Assembly (NCBI GenBank): GCA_017643395.1
Contig: JAEPNP010000006.1
Location: 62,001 to 126,000, forward strand
Reading direction: 5' to 3'
DNA: 64,000 bases
Source: Rhodothermales bacterium
GTDB lineage: Bacteria; Bacteroidota; Rhodothermia; Rhodothermales; UBA10348
Shown: piece by piece, positions 34,647-43,097 of the stretch
How the letters are laid out: each line of letters begins with the position of its first letter
Numbering within the stretch: position 1 is the first letter of the stretch
The notes under the pieces: generated by a model
Databases searched by the model: none
Told to the model about the DNA's origin: nothing
Seen by the model: the letters and a program-made list of their open reading frames with translations, nothing else
Translations under genes and position numbers: made by a program

Positions 34647-36005
34647 TTAGCGGGCCTCGCCTCTGCGCCACCGCTGCACGGCAAGACGCCACTCCCGCTC
34701 CTGCTCCATCGACCTGTTGAGCACGTAGTGGGGCACGTTGAGTTCGTCCGGAAAGCCGCGAACTCGATCAAAAACGAAATAGCGACCCGGGTTGCGCTCG
34801 TCGTAGGAGTAGAACCAGCGCAGCTGGTCGATGGAGTCCTCGACATACAGGGGCGGTCCCATGACCAGGTACACCATACCCCGGTCCGTCTTCCACCCTT
34901 CCTTGAATCCCGAATAGAGCCGGTTGGCCTCCTCGACTCGCGAGTAGTAGTTGGCCAGCGCCCGTCGGGCGAGGATGGGATCGCCGACGGTGCGACCCCA
35001 GAATGCATCAAACGCCTCTTTCCGGGCCGCCGCACTACCTGCCTCCCGGATGGCCTGCATTTCGTCCTCGGTGGCGAGGTAGGTAAGCGCGTCGATCATC
35101 TGATCAAGCCGGGTTATGCGCGGAAAGCCCTCCGGGCGAGTCAGCGCCGAGCGTCCGGCTGCCCGCTCCGGGGAGGCCGGTGGCGTGCACCCCGACCACA
35201 GGCTTAGTTCGACTCGATGGACACCACTCCTGCTGAGCGCCGGGAGTTTCCACGAAAGCACGTGTGACCCCACTCTGACCGGCACCCGCTCCGTCGAAAG
35301 CGTATCCGCTTCAGAGTACAGGGCACCCCGATAGGCTCGTGATCCGTACGATGGGGAGAGCGCGTAGGGCAGTACGGCGACGGACGTGTCGGTCGGCACA
35401 TGCACCAGCGCCCATTCCACACAGCCGTCTCCCAACGCACGTACATGGGCGGTGGCCACCGGGGAGGCGCCACGGGACACGGCCCAGCCGGACACAAGTC
35501 CTCCTGCCAGCCCGAGTCCTATGCGTCCTATGCTCCCCGCGGAGTTCGCCGTTCGCGCAGCAGTTTGACTACGCACGGCGGTGCGACCTGTCGCCCGGTC
35601 TGTCAGGCGAGCCGAGACAACCGCGGTCGCGCCGGCGGCGAGCCCCGACTCCACGGCCAGCCTCTCGAACGAGCGAGTTGGCTCTACGTCCTCGAACACC
35701 AGCGAGTCCTCCACCTCAACCCGGACGCGGTCATCTACGGATATGTGGTAGCGAAACGCGGCCCGAAACGCGCCGTCGTCCCTTCGGCGAAACACCAGTG
35801 TGGCTGGAATAAGGCCCACCACTGCTCGCACGGAATCCTCCGACGTGTGCACCAACTCGAAGTCGAAGTCTGGTACGCCCTCCTCGTAGTACCGTGTCCA
35901 GCCCTCTCCTTCCCCGGTCGACACCAGGCCACCGCTGCATGCGGTGAGCCCGAGCAGGACCACCGCCACCAGCAAGGCAGATCCGGGCACCGGACGGGAC
36001 GACAT
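34647..36005 (-). CDS. GWxTD-domain lipoprotein
   Basis: 452 residues from the ATG at 36005 (MSSRPVPGSALLVAVVLLGL, lipobox LTAC), one base after the tpiA stop. The C-terminal domain has FWGRTVGDPILARRALANYY, then GFKEGWKTDRGMVYLVMGPP, the GWxTD signature, and YVEDSIDQLRWFYSYDERNP. GWxTD proteins are frequent in Bacteroidota, Gemmatimonadota and Acidobacteria and have no assigned function. The N-terminal half is beta-rich without a known fold. It is the last gene of a six-gene minus-strand run that begins with a sugar-phosphate transferase. Confidence 0.9.
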   Translation of the reverse strand: MSSRPVPGSALLVAVVLLGLTACSGGLVSTGEGEGWTRYYEEGVPDFDFELVHTSEDSVRAVVGLIPATLVFRRRDDGAFRAAFRYHISVDDRVRVEVEDSLVFEDVEPTRSFERLAVESGLAAGATAVVSARLTDRATGRTAVRSQTAARTANSAGSIGRIGLGLAGGLVSGWAVSRGASPVATAHVRALGDGCVEWALVHVPTDTSVAVLPYALSPSYGSRAYRGALYSEADTLSTERVPVRVGSHVLSWKLPALSRSGVHRVELSLWSGCTPPASPERAAGRSALTRPEGFPRITRLDQMIDALTYLATEDEMQAIREAGSAAARKEAFDAFWGRTVGDPILARRALANYYSRVEEANRLYSGFKEGWKTDRGMVYLVMGPPLYVEDSIDQLRWFYSYDERNPGRYFVFDRVRGFPDELNVPHYVLNRSMEQEREWRLAVQRWRRGEAR

Positions 36006-36006
36006 T

Positions 36007-36762
36007 TCAGCCCTGCCGGGCCTCGGCTGCTCGAACGATTGCGGCAAAATCCTGCGCGGTCAGGCTGGCTCCACCGATAAGGCCGCCGTCTACATCCTTG
36101 CGGGAGAACAGCTCCTCGGCGTTCCCGGGCTTGACCGACCCGCCGTACAGGATGCGAATGCCGCCACCGACCTTCTCACCAAACTGGGAGACGAGCAGCG
36201 AACGGATATGGCCGTGCATCGCTTCGGCCTGCTCGGGACTTGCGGTTCTTCCCGTGCCAATGGCCCAGACGGGTTCATAGGCTACCACCAGACTGGAATC
36301 CCATTCCACGTTCGCATCGCTCAGCCCCTCCTGAATCTGTCGGGTCACAACCTCATTCTGTCGGCCGGCATCCCGATCCGCAAGCTTCTCCCCGACACAG
36401 ACAATGGGGACCAGTTTGCCCTCCAGGGCCCGATGCACCTTGTGGTTAACGGTCTCATCGGTCTCTCCGAAGTATTCCCGACGCTCGGAATGTCCCAGAA
36501 TCACGTAGTGGCAGCCTACCGAGCGTAGCATGCTGGCAGAAATTGCGCCGGTGAACGCGCCTCGCTGCTCCCAGTGCATATCCTGCGCACCGACGCGAAT
36601 CGTCGAGCCGTGCACCGCCGAAAAGACGGCGTCCAGGCTCAAGAACGGCGGGCAGACCGCCACATCGACGGAGGTCGGGCCGACTGCCGACACCACGGCG
36701 GACGCGAGTTGACGGGCCTCGGTAAGGTCCGTGTTCATTTTCCAGTTTCCGGCGACGAGCAT
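36007..36762 (-). CDS. tpiA: Triosephosphate isomerase
   Basis: 251 residues, normal length. It interconverts dihydroxyacetone phosphate and glyceraldehyde 3-phosphate. The residues needed are present: Asn and Lys in MLVAGNWKMN, His in YVILGHSERREYFGE, the catalytic Glu in VAYEPVWAIGTGRTAS, and the phosphate loop GGIRILYGGSVKPGNA. It sits 8 bp after the TlpA-like lipoprotein gene and 1 bp before the GWxTD lipoprotein start, so it shares their transcript. Confidence 0.98.
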   Translation of the reverse strand: MLVAGNWKMNTDLTEARQLASAVVSAVGPTSVDVAVCPPFLSLDAVFSAVHGSTIRVGAQDMHWEQRGAFTGAISASMLRSVGCHYVILGHSERREYFGETDETVNHKVHRALEGKLVPIVCVGEKLADRDAGRQNEVVTRQIQEGLSDANVEWDSSLVVAYEPVWAIGTGRTASPEQAEAMHGHIRSLLVSQFGEKVGGGIRILYGGSVKPGNAEELFSRKDVDGGLIGGASLTAQDFAAIVRAAEARQG

Positions 36763-36770
36763 GATGCTGA

Positions 36771-38147
36771 TTACTGCTGAGAGGTGAGTGCCCGGAGCAG
36801 CATGGCCAGATCGGCCTCCAGCTCCTCCAGAGCGGCTCCTACGTACTTGCGAACAATGAGACCGTTCGGATCGACAAGGACGCGGGTCGGGATGACATTG
36901 ACGTTGTAGGCGGTTGCCACTTCGCTTTCAGGGCCTTCAGGCGCAAATACGAACCGACCCTGAAAGTCGCGTCCGTCCAGCAAGGCCTCGTTGTAGGCCG
37001 AGTCCGGGTCCACGGAAATGGAGATGGCCTCGAAGATGTTGTCGTCCAGGGCGTTCAACAACGCCTGCCGCCGGCCCAGTTCTTCCTGGAAGAGCGGATG
37101 CGTGGGCGTGAAGAACTCCAGCATGTAAAACTGATCCGCGAGCACCTGTTTGTCCAGCACCTCTCCGTCCACATCGATCAGGGAGAACTCGGGTGCGGGA
37201 AGTCCCGGCAGCAGGTACTCGACCTCATAGATGGCACCCTCAGCCCAACGACTCCAGCTGGACTCGGGATAGGTGGCCTGCAGATCGCGCGCCGCGCTGA
37301 TGGCATCGGCCGATTGGAGACTGTCCATATAGGCCACCACGACCTCGGCCAGCAGGGCCGCATCGTCTTCCTCATCCTCGCCCGTCATGTAGGAACGAAC
37401 GAAGTTGACAGCACCACGCTGACCCTCCATGCGGGCCACCGAACGACGCAGCGCGCGCACAATCTGCACGCGACTTGGATGCGTGTCGAGAATCTCCCGG
37501 GCGCGGCTGACTGCCAGCGAATCCTGCCAGCCTTCCAGCATCACGACCGACTCGGCAGCAGCAACCAGCGCACCGAAGGTCTCCGGGAAGGTCTCATTCA
37601 ACCCCCAGTAGATGGAAGCAGCCTGCTGCACGACGCCTGCCATGTCCGCCTCCGAGTAATCCGGATTGGACTGCACCAGGGTCAGTACCATGCGATTGTA
37701 CTGCGCCTTGGTATTCTTGTAGGCGGTCCAGGCGGCGTTCTCCTGGGAGACAATGCGAACGGGCCGCCCATCCAGGGGAAACCGGGCCGAGACCCGTGTC
37801 GAGTCGCCATCGGCCAGCACCAGTTCCTCAATGGTAAGCGTCTGGCCGGCGCGCGAGATCATCATGGGATAGATCCCGCGGTCGGCAGCGGACACGTCCA
37901 TCGCAAAGTTGCCCTGCACGTCTGTGATTGTCACAGCAAGCGTATCGACGTCGCCGTCAAGGTTCGATGCCACCAGGACCTCAAAGCCACTGTGATCTGC
38001 CAGCGAATCGACGTCGGCCCTGACCGTCAGTTGACCAGACACGTGGGTGGACACCTGCGCGGCGGTGGACTCCCCTCCGCATCCGGCAAAGAGCAGCAGC
38101 GAACAGAGAGCGAGCCCCGAGGGCAGCGCAGCAAAAAGGGGTTTCAT
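36771..38147 (-). CDS. TlpA/thioredoxin-like lipoprotein lacking the CxxC pair
   Basis: 458 residues. The signal is MKPLFAALPSGLALCSLLLF with lipobox FAGC. The middle is helical and repetitive in character; the C-terminal 150 residues have the AhpC/TlpA fold (LPAPEFSLIDVDGEVLDKQV, YMLEFFTPTHPLFQEELGRR, AYNVNVIPTRVLVDPNGLIV). The redox WCxxC is replaced by TPTH, so it should not act as a disulfide exchanger, though the cis-Pro loop VIPT is kept. The N-terminal region resembles the DUF4369-type start of Bacteroidota TlpA-like proteins. Its ATG overlaps the gatB stop (ATGA) and tpiA follows 8 bp later. Confidence 0.85.
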   Translation of the reverse strand: MKPLFAALPSGLALCSLLLFAGCGGESTAAQVSTHVSGQLTVRADVDSLADHSGFEVLVASNLDGDVDTLAVTITDVQGNFAMDVSAADRGIYPMMISRAGQTLTIEELVLADGDSTRVSARFPLDGRPVRIVSQENAAWTAYKNTKAQYNRMVLTLVQSNPDYSEADMAGVVQQAASIYWGLNETFPETFGALVAAAESVVMLEGWQDSLAVSRAREILDTHPSRVQIVRALRRSVARMEGQRGAVNFVRSYMTGEDEEDDAALLAEVVVAYMDSLQSADAISAARDLQATYPESSWSRWAEGAIYEVEYLLPGLPAPEFSLIDVDGEVLDKQVLADQFYMLEFFTPTHPLFQEELGRRQALLNALDDNIFEAISISVDPDSAYNEALLDGRDFQGRFVFAPEGPESEVATAYNVNVIPTRVLVDPNGLIVRKYVGAALEELEADLAMLLRALTSQQ

Positions 38148-39631
38148 TCGGTCGATTCGTTGTCCATGGAGGCCAGCCGCGCTACAAACAGTTCGCGCAC
38201 CAGTTTGGGATCCGGAGACCCGGGGTACGAGCGCATGACCTGGCCAATGAAGAAGCCGATCAGGCCGGCCTTGCCCGACAGGTACATGCGCACGTTGTCC
38301 GGATGGGCGGCCAGCACCTCATCGACATAGGGCTCCAGGGCGCCCGCATCCGACTCCTGCACCAGATTGCGCTCGGCGGCAATGGCCTCCGGATCTCGGC
38401 CATCGTTCAGCATGTGCTCCAGGAGCTCCACCTGTGCCGTTGACGAAATCCGATCTTCCAGACGAAGGGCCACCAACGCGGCCATCCGCTTCGGTTCCAC
38501 GGGGAATGAGGCAAAATCCAGGTGGTGCTCCGCCTGAAGGCGCAGCCCGTCGGTCATGATGACGTTCGATGCGGCCTGTGCCCCGTCTGCCGGGTCACCA
38601 TTCAGCGCGCCTACGACGGCCTCGAAGTAGTCGGAAACGGCCCGTTCTTCGGTCAGCACGGCCGCGTTGTAGGCAGGAACTCCCCAAGAGGCGATGTAGC
38701 GTTCCATGCGTGCATCCGGCAAGGTGGGCAGACTGCGCCTGGCCTCCTCCAGCATGGCGTCCGTCACCACGATCGGGCAGAGGTCCGGGTCGGGGAAATA
38801 GCGGTAGTCGTGCGCTTCCTCCTTGGAGCGCATCGATCGTGTGCGACCGGCGTCCGCATCCCAGAGCAGCGTTTCCTGCACGATCTCCTCCCCGGCCCTG
38901 ACGAGTGAAATCTGCCGGGCGATCTCGTGCTCCAGCGCCCGCTCTACGTTTCGAAAGGAGTTCAGGTTCTTGATTTCGGTCTTGGTGCCCAGTTCGGTCT
39001 GTCCTTGCGGGCGCACAGAAATGTTGGCATCACAGCGGAGGGATCCCTCCTCCATGTTGCCGTCACAAATGCCCAGATAGCGCACCAGTTGGCGAATCTT
39101 GCGAAGGTACAGATACGCCTCTCGTGGTGATCTCAGATCCGGCTCCGAGACGATCTCGATCAGGGGCACCCCACAGCGGTTGTAGTCAAGCAGGGTCGCG
39201 AGCGGATCAACGTCATGCACCGACTTGCCCGCGTCCTCCTCGATATGGATGCGCGTGATTCCGAACGTGCGCTCGTCCCCTTTCGAGTCTCCCTGATCCA
39301 TGACGACGGTCAGGTGTCCGTCTGCGCAGATCGGCGTTTCGAATTGGGAGATCTGGTACCCTTTGGGAAGGTCTGGATAGAAGTAATGCTTTCGTGCCAG
39401 CACGCTGCGCGGGGCGATCTGGCAATTGGTCGCCAGCCCCATGCGAATGGTGTGGGCCACCACCTGTTCATTGAGAACAGGCAACGTGCCCGGGTGCCCA
39501 AGGCTCACCGGGTCGACGTGGTGGTTGGGTTCGGCACCGAAGGCCGCCGAATCCGGGCTGAACGCCTTGGACTCGGTCAGCAGCTGACAGTGGACTTCCA
39601 GGCCGATGACGGCCTCAAACGACTCAGACAT
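38144..39631 (-). CDS. gatB: Asp-tRNA(Asn)/Glu-tRNA(Gln) amidotransferase subunit B
   Basis: 495 residues, full length. It is the tRNA-binding and ATP-using subunit of GatCAB, which converts misacylated Glu-tRNA(Gln) and Asp-tRNA(Asn). Family features are AVIGLEVHCQLLTESKAFSP, YFYPDLPKGYQISQFETPIC, RIHIEEDAGKSVHD, DYNRCGVPLIEIVSEPDLRS, and the C-terminal YqeY-type helical tail ending with RELFVARLASMDN. gatA and gatC are not adjacent. It sits between the E1 fusion (3-bp gap) and the TlpA-like lipoprotein gene (4-bp overlap). Confidence 0.98.
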   Translation of the reverse strand: MSESFEAVIGLEVHCQLLTESKAFSPDSAAFGAEPNHHVDPVSLGHPGTLPVLNEQVVAHTIRMGLATNCQIAPRSVLARKHYFYPDLPKGYQISQFETPICADGHLTVVMDQGDSKGDERTFGITRIHIEEDAGKSVHDVDPLATLLDYNRCGVPLIEIVSEPDLRSPREAYLYLRKIRQLVRYLGICDGNMEEGSLRCDANISVRPQGQTELGTKTEIKNLNSFRNVERALEHEIARQISLVRAGEEIVQETLLWDADAGRTRSMRSKEEAHDYRYFPDPDLCPIVVTDAMLEEARRSLPTLPDARMERYIASWGVPAYNAAVLTEERAVSDYFEAVVGALNGDPADGAQAASNVIMTDGLRLQAEHHLDFASFPVEPKRMAALVALRLEDRISSTAQVELLEHMLNDGRDPEAIAAERNLVQESDAGALEPYVDEVLAAHPDNVRMYLSGKAGLIGFFIGQVMRSYPGSPDPKLVRELFVARLASMDNESTE

Positions 39632-39634
39632 GGG

Positions 39635-41596
39635 TCAAAAAGAAAGCAGGCGCTGCAGGGCGGCGGCCACCCGGGGTCGGGCGCTGTGCACGTCACGCTC
39701 GAGAGCCGCCGCAAAGGGAATCGGAAGGTCTTCCGCGGCCACTCGCATGGGAGGCGCGTCCAGCCAGGTGAACGCCTCCTCGGTGATCTCTGCCGCGATC
39801 TCCGCACCGAAACCAGCGGTTCGGGGCGCTTCATGGACAACCAGCAAGCGACCGGTCTTACGCACGCTTTCCAAAACAGTCTCCCGATCCCAGGGAATCA
39901 GCGTTCTGAGGTCGATGACCTCGACATCCAGGCCATCGGCGGCCTCCAGGGCCCAATCCACGCCGAGACCCCAGGACACAATCGTAGCGGCGCTCCCGGG
40001 GCGCACAACGCCAGCCGTCCCAAGGGCGATGCGCTCGGAGCCGTCCGGGACCGCTCCACGCTTCATGCGGTAGAGCAGCTTGTGCTCAAAGAAGAGCACC
40101 GGGTTGGGTTCGTCGATGGACGCAAGCAACAGGCCCTTGGCCTCGGCAGGTGTAGAGGGAATGACCACCTTCAGACCAGGGGTGTGGCAGAACCAGGCCT
40201 CCATGGACTGGGAGTGGAACGGGCCCGCACCGATCTGGCCGCCGTAGGGTGCCCGAATGGTCACCGGGAGTGCGCCGCCCCATCGGTAGTGTGTGGTCGC
40301 CAGATTGTTTACGATCTGGTTGAACCCGCAGGAAATGAAGTCTGCGTACTGGATTTCGAGGACCGGTCGTAAGCCTGTCAGCGCCAGGCCCATGCACGCG
40401 CCTACGGCACCGCTCTCGATGATCGGCGTGTTGCGCACGCGGTCCGTGCCGAACTCCTCCAGGAACCCCGCCGTGACCTTGAACACGCCGCCGTAGTCGG
40501 CTACGTCCTGTCCCATGAGCAGGACCGAATCGTCCTCACGCATCGCCTCTCGAAGGGCCTCGGAGACGGCATCGATGAAGCGCAGCTCCCTGCTCTCCGT
40601 CGCCGCCCTTCCCGGGCGGTGCCCTCCGGCAGCAAAGAGCGCCGCGCGCTCGACATCTCTGGTGCCGGTGACCTCCGGTTGGGTCAAGGCCCACTCGGCC
40701 ACGGCCTCCACACGTTCCTCCGCCTCGCGGTCGATCTCTGCCCTGCGCTCGGGGCTCAGGTGCTCTCCGAATCGAGCAACCGGATCCTTCGTCTCCCATT
40801 CCGCGATGAGCTCCGAAGGCACGTACTTCACGCCCGAGGCTTCCTCATGGCCGCGCACCCGAAACGTCTTCATTTCCAGCAGTGTCGGTCCGTCGCCCCG
40901 CCGCGCGCGGTCCGCGGCCTCAGACACGGCCTCCATGACGGCCACCAGATCGTTGCCATCCACAGACACACCCGGCATGGCGTAGCCGGAGGCCGCATCG
41001 GCCAGATCCACCACGCGCATGGCCTGTGAGGTCGGAGTAGACAGCCCGTAGCCGTTGTTCTCGATCACGAACAGGACCGGCAAGTCCCACGTGGCGGCGA
41101 GGTTCAACGCCTCATGAAAGTCGCCTTCGCGAGTCGCGCCCTCACCGACCAGCGCGAGCGCCACCGCATCCTCTCCCTGCATGCGTGCGCCCAGGCCCAA
41201 CCCGCATGCCACCGGCAGCATGGCCGCCAGATGCGATATCATGCCGACAATGCGATGGTCCGGTAGACCAAAGTGGAAGGTGCGGTCCCGCCCGTTGGTG
41301 AAGCCGCCTTCCCGCCCCATGAGTTGACAGAAGAGTGGCTCCAGCGGCACTCCCCGGGTGGTCCACATGCCCAGATTGCGGTGCATGGGCAGCAGGTAAT
41401 CGTCCTCCCGCAGTGCCGCGGCACAACCCACCGCGATGGCCTCCTGGCCGAAGCCGGAGAACCACTTGGCGAGACGATTCTGCCTGATGAGCCGGAGCAT
41501 CTTCTGCTCCACGGCACGTGGCAGAGCCAGGGCGCGGTACAGCGCCTCCGTATCAGACGGATCCAACGTTGCGCGTCGCGCGGTCTTCGTGGCCAT
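39635..41596 (-). CDS. 2-oxoacid dehydrogenase E1, alpha and beta subunits fused
   Basis: 653 residues in one frame. Residues about 1-330 form the alpha part: KWFSGFGQEAIAVGCAAALR, SHLAAMLPVACGLGLGARMQ and the ThDP motif GEGATREGDFHEALN ... ENNGYG. Residues about 335-653 form the beta part: SEALREAMREDDSVLLMGQD, VADYGGVFKVTAGF, RVRNTPIIESGAVGACMGLA and FHSQSMEAWFCHTPGLKVVI. The fold and motifs match pyruvate or branched-chain 2-oxoacid E1; fused forms occur in Bacteroidota. E2 and E3 are not in the window. It is 14 bp after the sugar-phosphate transferase and 3 bp before gatB, an unusual set of neighbours that may only reflect transcript sharing. Confidence 0.93.
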   Translation of the reverse strand: MATKTARRATLDPSDTEALYRALALPRAVEQKMLRLIRQNRLAKWFSGFGQEAIAVGCAAALREDDYLLPMHRNLGMWTTRGVPLEPLFCQLMGREGGFTNGRDRTFHFGLPDHRIVGMISHLAAMLPVACGLGLGARMQGEDAVALALVGEGATREGDFHEALNLAATWDLPVLFVIENNGYGLSTPTSQAMRVVDLADAASGYAMPGVSVDGNDLVAVMEAVSEAADRARRGDGPTLLEMKTFRVRGHEEASGVKYVPSELIAEWETKDPVARFGEHLSPERRAEIDREAEERVEAVAEWALTQPEVTGTRDVERAALFAAGGHRPGRAATESRELRFIDAVSEALREAMREDDSVLLMGQDVADYGGVFKVTAGFLEEFGTDRVRNTPIIESGAVGACMGLALTGLRPVLEIQYADFISCGFNQIVNNLATTHYRWGGALPVTIRAPYGGQIGAGPFHSQSMEAWFCHTPGLKVVIPSTPAEAKGLLLASIDEPNPVLFFEHKLLYRMKRGAVPDGSERIALGTAGVVRPGSAATIVSWGLGVDWALEAADGLDVEVIDLRTLIPWDRETVLESVRKTGRLLVVHEAPRTAGFGAEIAAEITEEAFTWLDAPPMRVAAEDLPIPFAAALERDVHSARPRVAAALQRLLSF

Positions 41597-41610
41597 GGAC
41601 GTTCGGGAGC

Positions 41611-43026
41611 CTATTGTCCCGAGCCTTTGAGGGCGGTTGTGATCGTTCTCAGCAGAATCTGCAGGTCACGGCGCAGGCCGAGGTTCTCGATGTAGAACAG
41701 GTCATATTTCACCTTCTGGCGCACGTCGTCCAGCGAGGTATCGTATTTCCATTTGACCTGCGCCCAGCCGGTGATGCCGGGCTTCACGCGGTGACGACGA
41801 TTGTAGAGCGGAATCTCCGCCGCCAGCTTCTCGACAAAATAGGGACGCTCGGGGCGGGGACCCACCAGACTCATGTCTCCTTTGAAAACATTCCAGAACT
41901 GGGGAATCTCGTCGAGGCGGGTCTTGCGCAGCCACCGGCCGACGGCCGTATACCGGGGGTCATCCTCCGTCGCCCAGACCGGGCCGGTCTCTGCCTCCGC
42001 GTCCTGGCGCATCGTACGAAACTTGTACATCGTGAACACCCGGCCCAGCTTGCCCACACGCTGCTGGCGGTAGATGGCCGGGCCGGATGATGTGAGTCGC
42101 ACGGCCAGACCGATCGCCAGCCACACGGGCGCACCAACCACCAACACGATACCCGACGCCACCAGATCAATGAGCCGCTTGGTGCTTTCCTCCCAGGCCG
42201 CCATGGGCTCCGGCATCACCTCGATCAGCGGCAACCCATACATGTGCTCGGTGCGCGCCATGCCGCCAATCACCGAATAGAAGTCGGGGACCAGTTTCAG
42301 CCGCACGGGCTTGCCGTCGCAGAGCCGCAGCACTTCCAGAAGCGGGTCCTGGTCACCGGCACCGAGGGCAATGAGCACGTCCTGCACCTGCAACTCGTCG
42401 ATGAGCCTTGGGAGATCTGCGATGTCGTTTCCCGCCTGCATCACCGATCCGTCCGGTCCCCTGGCAGCGACCCCATCGCCCCCGTGGCTGAGCTGAATGG
42501 CACCTACAATCTCGAGACCCGCCTCGGGGTACGCGGCCACGTCCCGGTAGAGCTGCCCAAGGCGGTCGTCCCACCCCACAACCAGCGCGCGGTGAAGGCC
42601 CTTGCCCCGAAGGATCAGGAATTTCTGTACGGAGCGCACCACAAACCGCCCCAGCGCGACCAGACCGAACACGGCAAACCAGTAGAACACCAGGTTGCTG
42701 CGCGCCGCGTAGGCATCCAGCTGGTCGATGAACAGGAAGAAGAACATGACCAGGATGCCGATCGTCACGACCTTGGCCAGGGAGACGAACTCGTCGAACC
42801 GGCTGGACGCGTACCGCTCCCGATACATGCCGAAAAACAGGAAGACCACCAGCCAGCCCATCGACAGAGCCAGCACCACAATCCACACCAGCGCCGGCAC
42901 GGGCACATTGACCGGGTCCGAGAACCATTCCCATTCGAAACGGGCCTTGTGCCACAGCAGATTGGCCCCCATCAGGGCCAACGCATCCGCGAGAAGGAGG
43001 GCTAGAAGTTCGACTCGGCGCGTCAT
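41611..43026 (-). CDS. Polyprenyl-phosphate sugar-phosphate transferase (WbaP/WcaJ type)
   Basis: 471 residues from the ATG at 43026 (MTRRVELLALLLADALALMG). Four or five N-terminal TM segments and a cytoplasmic Rossmann-like middle (ALVVGWDDRLGQLYRDV) precede a fifth TM (LIDLVASGIVLVVGAPVWLA) and the catalytic domain: YKFRTMRQDAEAE, WLRKTRLDEIPQFWNVFKGD, MSLVGPRPERPYFVEKL, and VKPGITGWAQVKWKYD. It starts exopolysaccharide or O-antigen repeat synthesis by moving a sugar-1-phosphate to undecaprenyl phosphate. It faces a Wzi-like outer-membrane gene across a 71-bp divergent spacer, supporting a polysaccharide context. Confidence 0.95.
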   Translation of the reverse strand: MTRRVELLALLLADALALMGANLLWHKARFEWEWFSDPVNVPVPALVWIVVLALSMGWLVVFLFFGMYRERYASSRFDEFVSLAKVVTIGILVMFFFLFIDQLDAYAARSNLVFYWFAVFGLVALGRFVVRSVQKFLILRGKGLHRALVVGWDDRLGQLYRDVAAYPEAGLEIVGAIQLSHGGDGVAARGPDGSVMQAGNDIADLPRLIDELQVQDVLIALGAGDQDPLLEVLRLCDGKPVRLKLVPDFYSVIGGMARTEHMYGLPLIEVMPEPMAAWEESTKRLIDLVASGIVLVVGAPVWLAIGLAVRLTSSGPAIYRQQRVGKLGRVFTMYKFRTMRQDAEAETGPVWATEDDPRYTAVGRWLRKTRLDEIPQFWNVFKGDMSLVGPRPERPYFVEKLAAEIPLYNRRHRVKPGITGWAQVKWKYDTSLDDVRQKVKYDLFYIENLGLRRDLQILLRTITTALKGSGQ

Positions 43027-43097
43027 GGGACGTCGGCGAAGGTAGGCCCCGGGCGACAAATGACCCAGCGTCGCTTCTGGGCTCGGATGGGGCTACT

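Noticed and set aside
37098-38330. Plus-strand frame of 410 codons opposite the TlpA-like gene
   Set aside because: Antisense to a lipoprotein with signal peptide and fold; Arg/His-rich shadow composition.
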